37,258 nucleotides of DNA, taken from the NCBI GenBank assembly GCA_028285035.1, contig JANQQF010000112.1, positions 1 through 37,258 on the forward strand, in the 5' to 3' direction. The position numbers were made by a program, and so were the translations under genes. The notes beneath the pieces are model-generated. The model was not told where the DNA came from. It did no database searches and was given only the letters and a program-made list of their open reading frames with translations. This document shows, piece by piece, positions 25,101-37,100 of this stretch. Within the stretch, counting starts at the first letter, position 1. Every line of letters starts with the position of its first letter. The stretch is from Phycisphaerae bacterium. GTDB lineage: Bacteria > Chloroflexota > Anaerolineae > 4572-78 > J111.

Positions 25101-28100
25101 ACGATGTGGTCGAGTTGCTAGGGTGGTTCGCGGAAAGCTCGCAAAACGCAGTGACCGAAAAGGCGGCCTTGATTGGTCTGGCTCGCAACTACTATACCAC
25201 TATGTTTATTGGTAGCAGTGCTGGGGTTTACGACAGTGAGCTTGGGATTCTCAATGACGATGTGGTTGACGAGACGATATATGATCTTGACTTTGATGAT
25301 GATGGTCAGGCCGATGAAGCCGCCCTCTTCCTGGTGGCTGGGGTCTTGGATTCTATGCGTAGCTTCTTTGCCTCAGAAGGTGACATTCTTTTGGATGAAA
25401 TCTTTGAGATTTTGGGGGTTATCGGAGAAGTCGAACGGATTCTTGACGCACAAGATGAGGGTGAGGACCCAACGCTCACTCAGGCAAAGGCATCAGCCAA
25501 AGCGACAGAATCGTTGTTCAAGAAATTGATCAAGCGGTATATAGAGGGGGGAGATAAATGGTACAAAAAATGGAAAGGTCGTAGTCTAGCTAAACACGGG
25601 GTCACCGGTATAGCGGCTCTGGCCGGCTTCCTGGTATCCGACTATGCCCCCTTCGGTTCAAAGGATAATGCCCTGTTGTACGCCTCCACGAGTTTGATGG
25701 TTAGTGCCGAAGCCCTTTCAGTTGCCATTAGTGTAAAAGATTATTTTTATGCCAAGAGTTTGGCGAGGGTCGATCCGAGTGATTGGGCCGCAAATTTGAT
25801 AGCTCTAGAACGGACGACTAAAGTGGCGGCCGTTGTTGGATTTGTCGTTGATGCCAGTATCGCCACGCTCACTTTTATTCTGACAATCCAGGATCTTGAG
25901 CCAGGTTCCCAAGCGTTTAACTATGCGGTGGCCGAATATGTGGCTGCGTTGATTGTGGCCGTGGTATATGCCGTTATCAGTGCCACAGTCATTGGGGCCA
26001 TCATCATCGGTATCATCAGCCTCATAGATATTGTTATTACGTCGGCTTGTCTACTCGTCCGAGAGGCCAGCGGGCAGGATATTGATGAAGATGTCGACGC
26101 TTGGGTTTGTAGAGGGATAACCGGAGCGATTACGAAATCGTTGGCTTATGGTATCTATGATACTGCCACGATTCTAAATCCAGCCGATGAGGATCGCTTG
26201 ACCATCGCCCTCAAACGGCCTGAACTGACCAACCGGGAGGCTGGCTTTGTTGTCGGCAACAGTCTGAACGTAGGCGCGGTTATTACTAATTCCATCAAAA
26301 TAAGAAATAACTTAACAGCTTTTGGCTATACCGATCTGCACGCGCTGTTTACCTTCTTCCAAAACGATACCTTAAAACAATCGACCTTTGCCTACACGCT
26401 ACAAAACCAGCAAACTGACCGCCACCACTCATTGAGCCAAGATACGCTGTCTTGGCCCAATAATACCGAAGTTTTCAAGCCTGACCAGAACTTTACTTTG
26501 AGCCAGGCTGGGATTAACCAAAATATCGCCGATATATACCTAACCGAAGCGTTCAATATCCCCTCTCTAGAATGTTGGGGCTTTCTCATTCAAAAATGTG
26601 TCGAAAAATCTTACAAAGATTCTTTTCATTACGATTGGACCAATAATTTTACCTTTGATATTTTGCCCAATAATTTTGGCGGCTTTATTAAGTTAGCTGG
26701 GGTCGAAAACTATAGCTACCGCCAAGCCTGGAGCGAAAAATTCCCTACCCTAACCGATGCTGACGGCGACGGCCTGGTCAGCCAGGAAAAAGGTGGCCCT
26801 GATCCCAATGATAGTACCCCTGATAGTGACAAGGACGGTCTGACCGATTTTTGGGAATACGCGAATGGCTACGACGCAAATGAGGCAGATGGCGATGATG
26901 ACGGTCTGAGTGATTATTGGGAAGTCTTCTACGGCACCAATCCCCGCCGTCCCGACACTGACGGCGACGGCCTGTGGGACGGCGAAGAATTTTTCCGCCC
27001 CGATAAAACCTACCCTTATGAAAAAAGCACCTATAGCCAATACACATCTAACTGGACGGGCGGCTGGACAATTGTTTACGATTACAACGGTAACCAGCCC
27101 TTGCAAACACGTGTTTCTGCTGACCCGACTCTAGTTGATGCGGATGGCGACTTCATCCCTGACGACCGCGAACAGATTTACGGGTACAACCCCAACCTAG
27201 CCGAAGAACTCAATGTTTTAGGGCTGCAATCAAGCATATCTTCGGGATATGTTGCCCCTTCAGGTACGGTGGCTTACACAGCCACCGTCAAAAACGAGTT
27301 GGATAATCGGGCCATTGACGGGTTGCTCCAAGTTGAATTTCCGGTTGATGTGGTGCAAAGCAGTGAAGGGATAGGTTCAGTTTATCCCCAAATCTCAGTC
27401 ACTACTACGGGTTCAATACAAGCCCCGGCGGTTGCCCAAAGTGAAGTGACCAGTTTTACCATTCGGGCTGGGGCGGCCATTGACGACGTATCGGCTGTTG
27501 ACCAGGTTTTTGCGCTCAACTTTGATGAGTCGTCGGGTACCACTTTCTACGACTCCACCTCGGTTCGACGCAGTTTTACCTGCACCAGCGGAACCTGTCC
27601 TACCCCTAACGCGGGTACAGCAACCTTTAACAGAAGTGGGATTATAACGCCCCATCACGATGACTTTAACCAAACCACTTTTAGCGTTAAGGCTAGGGTA
27701 AAACCGACCGCCGATGGCCTTGGTAAAATTTACGAAGATCATGGTGATTTTCAACTACGTATGGAACCGGATAACGGGATTGGTATCTATGTTAACGCAA
27801 ATAGTAACTACCTTTTATATAGAAAACCACTGGCACTCAATGAATGGACAACCATCATTGTCACCGTTGACCGTACCCGCGGTGGCCCTGGGGTGAAACT
27901 TTATCTCAACGGAACAGAGATTGATCATGATTTCGGCGGCTTTGGGCCTTTGGATCCCTTTATAGATGCCGCCATCGAGGTTGGCGGGGGTGGTTTCCAA
28001 GGTGAGATCGATGAAGTCACACTTTATAACTATATCCTGACTGAAGACGAAATCCGCGCCGACTTTAGCGATCTCACCTTTTACGCCAACTTTGAACAAA

Positions 28101-31100
28101 ACGGTTGTGGCAACTACCTCAACTACGTCAACCTAGAACCCATTACGTGTAATGGTAGCCCACAGAGTACGCCGAACATTGGTATTACAGGCCAAGGTAC
28201 AGGGGAGGGGAATCTCTTTCACAGTATTCCCTTTGCCTATCCATTTACCGGAGACGATAATAGCTTTAGCGTTTCGATGTGGTACAAAGAGACTCTCAGA
28301 GCACCCACCGTAATGACTAACGCCCATACGCTACTAAGGATGGGAGAACATCAAACCTGGCCAGATATGTTTAGAGTGGATCTTTATGGCGATCCAATCG
28401 ATGAGAATAATATGAAAGGTACTTTAGATCTCCATGTGGCCCTTAATGGATGTCTGGATGGTAACCCTTACGATGGCGATAATGAAGAAATTCTTTTGGT
28501 TGATGATTTTCTGCCCTGGGATGTTGAAGGTTGGAACCATCTGGCGTTTACCTATGATGGGCGTGAGGGGTCCAAGAAATTCCATCTATATCATAATAAC
28601 CAGTTGATTGACACCGTTACCTGTACCTATCAGCCTAGAATAAGAGGAACTAGAAGGATTGACTTAGGCGTTCCGTCTCTAAGCCCGAGTGCATCTGGCA
28701 GATCTCTGGATGAAGTACGAATGTATAGCAAAGCCCTATCAGAAGTGGAAATAGATCGGCTGTACCATCAAACAAATCGCTCGGTAGAATTGAGCTTTGA
28801 TGCACCCCCCGGCCAATCTCATTTTGCGAGCAGTTCGTTGACCGCTTTGGGGCTTGACGGCGCATCCTGTTTGACTGGCAATATATGTCCCGATAGCGGT
28901 ATTCCAGGCCGTAATAATCAAGCCGTTGACTTTGATGCCAGCCAAGGCGAATATCTAACGCTGGACGCTCGGGCAGACAAACTGGGCTTGACTCGCAATG
29001 GCTTTACGGTGATGGCCTGGGTCAAAGGGGATCACTTTGGCAGTGGTAGCCACACGATCTTGGGAACCGATAGCACTGATGCTGGACACGGGTTGCAACT
29101 CAGTGTCCGTAATGGTCAGCCCTATATGAGCTTTTCTGATACCTACGACGCGACTGGTTCTACCATCCTCAATCCTAATCAGTGGTATCACCTAGCCTGG
29201 CGTTTTACCCCGCGCAGTCTGGCCTGGGATGAGAATGGGGTTGGGGGAGAACATCCTGCCCGAAAAGAAATCTTCGTTGATGGCGTTCAGGTGGGCAGTG
29301 CTGTAAGCGCGAATACCTTCGCAGGCACAGGTGATGTGCATATTGGTCGCTCGCTGGGTGGCAACACCTTTGATGGTCTGATTGATCATTTGGTCATCGT
29401 TCAGGATGCGCTAACCGAGGCTGAAATCCGGGCTATTATGCAGGATGCTCCGCTTCTAAACCTGCACTTGGATGAAGACCTGAACACAACGAGCTTTGTT
29501 GATGATAGCCCTTATCAAAATGGGGCCACCTGTACTGGAGATGCCTGTCCCGCCGCAGGGACCAAAGGCCAGATGCGAGAAGCACCGCGCTTTGACGGTA
29601 ATAACGACCTGCTAACCGTAGATGGTAGCGGTGAATTAAAAGACTTGGCGCAGTTTACCGTTGGTTTGTGGGTCAAACCAACCCGACAAATTAATCGGCC
29701 TCAATACTTAATTGCAAAAGAAGCGACCAATGGTTTGGAGAAAACCTTTTCTCTGGTTATTCCTGCCAATTCCATGCATGTTGAATTTACAACATTTCCA
29801 ATATGGTACGAATATTGTTTTAGTGGCTGGGATTCAGTGCTGAGTGACGTGCCTTTGCAAGAAAACGTCTGGAATCATATTTTGGTGACGTATGACACCC
29901 ACCGCGCCTTTCTCTATGTCAATGGCGCGGAACAAGGCTCAAAAATTTACTCAACTGCGTACAGTTTGGTAGCCTGTGAAAAAGATCATCCCATTAGCAT
30001 TGGCGGTGATCGTAATGGGGGACATGGGTTTGCTGGTCAGTTAGATGAGGTGACTGTCTTCAATCATGCCCTGACCCCGCTTGAAGCGAAAACCCTGTAT
30101 GACTATCAGGCCGCCTGGTATGATACCAAAAACCAACATCGGGTCGTCATCGATGCTGATCCACCTCTCGTTTCGGTTGATGCTGGCGACAACTACCTTA
30201 ACCTGCCCACCCTAATTTCGATCTTTGCTACAGACCCTAGTTCGCTGGTCGCAAAGGTGGACGTCACCATCACGGCCCCCGGTGGCGGACAAACTACCAC
30301 CACCTACAGCGGCAATGGTAACGGCGACTGGATTGTTGAGTTTAGCCCCTCTGGTGGTGGAGCCTACACCATCGAGGCTATGGCTACCGATGCGGTGGGC
30401 AACACCAGCATAGCTAGCAAAACCGTCTATGTGGACGCCACGCCGCCTGCCGCTACCCTTGATAGTAGTTTGACCAGCGACATTATGACCACGATAGATA
30501 ATGGTGTGAGCTTATTCGGTACGATCTCCGATCCCGGCTCCCCAGCCACTGGTGTTGCCACCAACACTGTCTCGGTTGAGGTTCAGGATTGGCGCGACGT
30601 GAGTCTAGCAGGACTCCAATCGGCTGACTTTGATGGTAGTGGTTGGTCTGTGGACTATCCCTTCTCCGAACCAGCCTACGGCCAATACGACATTCGACTT
30701 AGCGCGGCAGACGCGGTCGGTAATGTTTATACCGGCACAGTTGGCACCATCGAACTTGATGACCTTGGTCCCTACGCCGATTTGATGTTAGCGACCACGG
30801 CCGTCACCTCATCAAATGGGATTTTGCAAGGGGTGGTTAGCGACATTCCCTACCCTGTTCAAGGTAAGCTGCTTCACCTGCACTTTGAAGAAGCTGACGG
30901 TCCAACTTTCGCTGACAGTTCAGGCAACGGCTTTGCCACCACTTGTGTCAATTGCCCAACGGCTGGCAGTAACGGGCAAAATGGTAACGCGCTGGCCTTT
31001 GATGGGGCTAACGATGCCTTAACCATTTCAGCCAATCAGAATTTAGTGTTGACCGATACCACGATGATGGTTTGGGTTAGACCCGCCTGGAGCACAGGCT

Positions 31101-34100
31101 CAAACGGCTATAATCCCACGCTGTTAGCGATGGACGACGGCAGTCAAACGGGCTACCGCTGGCAAATCGGCGATGACTACCAATCGCTCATTCTGGATAA
31201 CGGTAACCAGAGCGAGTCTATGCCCGTTGATTTAGTAGCGGATCAGTGGGTACACTTGGCCCTAACGGTTGAAAATGGTCTTTGGACCAGCTATATGAAT
31301 GGTATCTCTGTAGGAACCATTACCCAAACGTTGGGGAGCCAGATAGACCTACCCCTCCAGATTGGATCGGCCACGGGTAACAGCGGCTTCTTTAATGGTT
31401 TGCTCGATGAAGTGGTCGTTTACGACACAGTCCTGAGTGCCGAGATGATTTACGACATCGCTAATCCTTTGGGTGGTGGCATCAGCGACATGCAAATCCG
31501 GCTGCGTCACCTCAATGGTTCGGTCTGGCCTGAGACGGTCAACCCCGAAGGCTTGGCCTTGTATCTCCCCTTTGATGATGACGCTGGGACAACGTCTTTT
31601 GACATTGCTGGTGCTAACAACCTCAGCGCAACCTGTGGTTCCCGCAGTTGTCCCACGACGGGTCAAAACGGCTACCGAGACGGCGGCTTCTTATTTGAAG
31701 GTAATGATACCATTGTAATTTCAGATGAATCGACCTTTGATTTTGAGCAAATGACCATTGCTGCCTGGATCAAACTTGATGACTTTGACAAAAATTATGC
31801 CTCTATTGTCAGTAAGGATTTGAGCTGGTCACTTATGCAAGATCGCGACCTGGACACCCTGGTTTTTGTGACGGAACACGCCCCTGAAAGTCAATATTCT
31901 AGTGGGAAGCGACATTCGTTACGAAGCTCGATTGATGTTGCGGATGGTGAGTGGCACTTTGTCGCAGCAGTTTATGATGGACACGCAAAATATCTTTATG
32001 TGGACAACGTATTGGATGTCTGGGAGGATATCAGCGACACTCATAACCCCGAATTGCTGGATTTTGATCGTCCCGTGGGTGTTAGTGACATATCTGCTAA
32101 TACCCGAGGTTTTAATGGTCTGATGGATGAGGTTGTCATCTTCAATCGTGCCCTCGATCAGGACGAACTTGACGGATTGAGGAACACAAACCCTTGGCAA
32201 ACCGTAACTTTAGATTCAACGACCGATAACTTTACCACCTGGCAGTATCCCCTCCCCACAACGCTGGAGGGGCCATACAGTATCGACCTGGAAGCGACCG
32301 ACCAGCACGACCATACCACCCGTCTGCCCAATGCTTGGTTTGGTGACATCGATGTGGCTGGGCCGCGATTGACCTTTACCTACGATGCCGTTGATAACCA
32401 GAACGTGAGAGCGCAGTGCGACGCCGAAGATTTGAACCTGACCGATGCGGGTTGGGTCTGTCCGGCTACTGGCTTGACCCATATCCCCGAAGACGCCGAC
32501 TGGTTCCTCAACTACTTCAGCCCGGTCACGCGCACCGGCAGGCTGACGACCACACTTCAGACGCTTAACACCGCCAGTGATGGGACCATGACCGCCTGTG
32601 ACCTGTTTAACAATTGTACGACCCTGGTTCTCAGCCCCACCCCGCTGGTCGAGGCCAGCACCATTCTGACCCCAACCAATGGGGCCATCTTCACCTCACG
32701 CGATCCCATCATTATCAGCGGCTTGGCTCGCAGCGGTGATGAAATTGAGTCGCTACAGGTAACAGCTAATGGGCAAACCATCTACGCCACCACCTGGAAC
32801 ACGGGTACCACAGAAGCAACTTGGTCCACCGCTTGGACGCCGCCAGCCGGGACCAGTACCTTCACGCTGGAGGCGATTGTAACCAATGGAATGGGCCAAC
32901 AGTTCGATGACCCAGCTGAAACCATCATCTCAGTGTTTGCGCCCAGTTTGACCCTTGAAAAGTCAGTTAACAAAAACGAAGCGGTTGTCCCAGGCGAGCC
33001 CATTACCTACACGATTACGCTGGCCAACAATGGAACGGCTGATATCCAAGATGTTCTGGTTAGCGATAACCTGCCTGTAGGCGTCGCAGGTACGGATTTG
33101 AGCCAAACCGTCAGTTTGAGCGCGGGCCAATCATCGCTATTTACTATTCCGGTGGTTGTGACCGCCCTAACGAACACAGTGGTGGCCAATACGGCGACCT
33201 TTAGCCATGCCCTACAAAGTGGTGCGGATCAGGCCACTTTCCGCACCTGTATCGTTGATCAAGTGGTGCAAAATGGTAACGATAGTGGTTCTGGCTCGCT
33301 AAAGCAAGCCCTTAGAGATGCTTGCGAAGGCGGTACCATCACCTTTGCGAGTGACTTGACCATCAATGCTGGTAACAGTTTATCCATTTATAAGAGCTTA
33401 ACCATTGATGCTACCGGTCATAACGTCACTTTAGACGGTCAGGCCTCCGGCTTTGCGTTTCTATCAGTTTATGGTAACACCGGCCCAGTGATATTAAAGG
33501 GCTTGAAGTTGGTAAATGGTAGTACTGAGGGAACCGTATTCGGTTTTGGTGGTCCAGGTCCTGTGACCATTATAGACAGCACGTTTGATGATAACTTTGG
33601 GGCGGATTTTGACAATCCAATGTTAGCCAATCATACAGATTTAACGTTCATTGGTAGCACGTTTACACGTAACGGTAGCCCTTACGGTATCATCAGCAAT
33701 CGCTCTGGTGGAACCTTGACCATCCTGAACAGTACCTTTTCCGATCATCAGAATATTTATACACTTATCGAGAACGAGTCTGGCAGTGTAGTGACGATAA
33801 CCCATAGCACCCTCGTCGACTATTTCTCTCAATTTGGCAGCGGCTTAACCAACAATGGTCAGATGACAATCGCCAACAGTATTATCGCTGGGAGCGGCAA
33901 TACGGATTGTTCAGGGACGATTACAGATGGCGGTTACAACCTCGTGGGCAGTGGCGGTGGTTGTCCCACCGACTCCGGCACCAGCCAAACCATTGATGCT
34001 GCTAATCTTTTCAGCACGGCTCTGGCTCCTTTAGGTGACAACGGTGGGAAAACCCAAACCCACGCCTTGCACCCTGCCAACAGCTCAGCGTTTGATGCTA

Positions 34101-37100
34101 TTCCCGCTGGCACCAATGGCTGCGGGACAATTGTAACAACCGACCAACGGGGCGTCACCCGTCCCCAAGGCAGTGCTTGTGAGATTGGGGCCGTTGAGAC
34201 AGCTCTGACATTAACCAATGCCGACTTGGTGATTGGCAAATCGGCCACACCTACGATGGCGAATCCAGGTCAGCCAGTCACTTATACCCTGGCGTTCTCC
34301 AACACTGGGGGCACAACCGCCACAAACGTCGTCATTAGCGATGTGATCCCGGCAGCGTTGTCAGATATCACGGTACAAGCTGTGCCGGATGCGGGCGTTA
34401 GCATTACTCGCACAACAGCTATCACCTATGCTTGGACAGTTAGTGATTTGGCTCCGGGTCAAGGCGGTCTCATTACTATCAATGGTACCTTGAATGACCC
34501 GCTGTCGACTGGCTACTTCACCAATACGGCCTACATCACTAGCACGGTCCTTGATGCTGATCCGAGTAACAACATCGCTACTGCCGTGATCGAGGTGGCC
34601 AATGTTGCCCCCATTCTCGCTGCAATTGGGGCCCAATCCATTCCTGAAACAGAAACATTGAGCTTCAGCCTGACCGCGAATGATGCCAATGGTGATAGCC
34701 TGACCTTCAGCCTGAGCGGTGCGCCCGCTGGAGCTAATCTCAACTCGTCAACGGGTCTCTTCACCTGGTTGACCAACGAAACGGATGGCCCCGGCGTGTA
34801 CAGCACCACTGTCTTTGTCTCGGATGGGGTGTTGAGTGATAGTGAAACAATTCAGATCACGGTTGATGAGGCCAACCAAGCCCCTGTTTTGGCTACAGTG
34901 GACGATCAAACGGTGAACGAAGGTGAGGTCATCAGCTTTACCGTTGCCGCTACTGACATTGATCTGCCAATCCAGACGCTAACTTACAGCCTGGCGAATG
35001 CGCCCGCCGGGGCTACAATGGACGCTTCGAGCGGTGAGTTTACGTGGGTAACTGATGAAGCAGATGGTCCTGGTATCTACCCCTTGACGGTCATTGCCTC
35101 GGATGGCCTGACAGACAGTCGACAGATTGTCATCTTGACTGTAATGGAAGGCAACGTTGCCCCAGTTCTTGACCCGATTGCCGATCAAACCGTCGTGGCT
35201 GGGGAGCTTCTCAGCTTCATGATAACGGCCAGTGATAGCGATTTGCCCGCCCAAACACTAACCTACAGTCTTAGTGATGGGTCGGTTGGAGCCACACTTG
35301 ACAGTAACAGCGGTCTCTTCAACTGGACTGCCGTCGGGTCTGGGGTGTACAGTGCCACCATCATTGTCTCTGATGGCGTGCTAACCGATAGTCAAACGAT
35401 GAGCATTACCGTCATCTTAGACGAAGTGGCCCCTGTTCTGGCTGCGATTGGACCGCAGGAAACGAACGAAGGCACAACGTTGAGCTTCACCGCCAGGGCC
35501 AATGATGTCAATGGCGATGGCCTGACCTTTAGTCTGAGCGACGCCCCAACTGACGCCGGTATCGATCCAACGACAGGTCTCTTTACCTGGACAACGGATG
35601 AAACGGATGGCCCCGGCGTTTACAGTGCGACTATCGTTGTCTCGGATGGTGGGTTGACTGACAGTGAGACGATTCAGATCACGGTTAATGAGGTCAACCA
35701 AGTCCCTATCTTGGGAACAGTGGGTGAGCAAGTGGTGAATGAAGGCGAATTGATCAGCTTTACGGCCGTGGCGACCGACACCGATGTGCCCACGCAAGTC
35801 GTAACTTACACTGTATTGGCACCTGCTGGGGCCGCAATAGATACTTTTAGTGGCGAGTTTACTTGGGTCCCAGGCGAAACCGATGGCCCTGAGGTTCACT
35901 ATATTACCGTTATCGCCTCTGATAGCGAACTGAGTGGTGGTTTGGTTGTGCCTGTGACTGTGCTCGAAGTTAATGTTGCGCCTGTCCTTGATCCGCTAAC
36001 CAACCAAACCATTGTCGATGGCGATACGCTGACTTTCACGGTAACCGCCAGCGATAGTGACCGTCCACTGCAAGCATTGACCTACAGCCTGACGGATGGT
36101 CCGGTTGGGGCTGTGCTTGATAGCAAGGGGCTGTTTACCTGGACGACGACCGCTGCTGGCGTCTATAGCGCGACCATCAGTGTCAGCGATGGTTTGCTGA
36201 CTGACAGTCAGACGATTCAGATCACGGTAAGTGACGGCAATGCCTCGCCCGAACTGGCAGATTTGAGTGACCAGACCATTGACGAGGGCGAGACCGTCAG
36301 CTTCACGGCCATAGCAACTGACTCTGATGGTGACGCCCTGACTTACAGTCTAAGTGGTGCGCCCGATGGCGCTATCATCGACAGCAGCAGTGGTGCGTTC
36401 ACTTGGATTACAGATGAGGAAGACGGCCCTGCTGTCTACAGCGCGACCATCAGCGTCAGCGATGGCTTGCTAACTGATAGCCAAACGATTCAGATCACGG
36501 TCAACGAGGTCAACGAAGCACCAGTGCTTGAGTCGTTAGCTGACCAGGTCGTTATCGAAGGCGAAACGGTTAGCTTCACCGCAATAGTGAATGATCAGGA
36601 CGTGCCCGCGCAATCTTTGAGCTTCAGCTTGAGCGACGCGCCAGCCACTGCCAACATTGATGAAACGAGTGGTTTCTTTGAATGGGTCACCGATGAAACG
36701 GATGGGCCAGGCGTGTACAATGCAACCGTGATTGTGTCGGATGGCACCTTGACCGACAGTCAAACGATTACGATCACGGTGAATGAAGAAACCACGGCGC
36801 CTGTGCTTGACCCGATTGCACCACAAACGATCGCGGAAATGCAGACGCTGACGTTCACCGCGACTGCGGCTGATCCGGACAATGACGCCTTGACCTATGG
36901 CCTGTACAACGCTTCGAGTGGAATGAGCATCGACAGCAGCACGGGCGAGTTCAGCTGGACCCCGACAGAGGCCCAAGGACCTGCGGCCTACTTCTTCAGT
37001 GTGATGGTCACCGACACCACAGGCTTGACAGATACAATGGTGGCAATGGTCAACGTGACAGAAGTGAACCAAGCCCCTGTACTGGAGGCAATTGCGGCTC

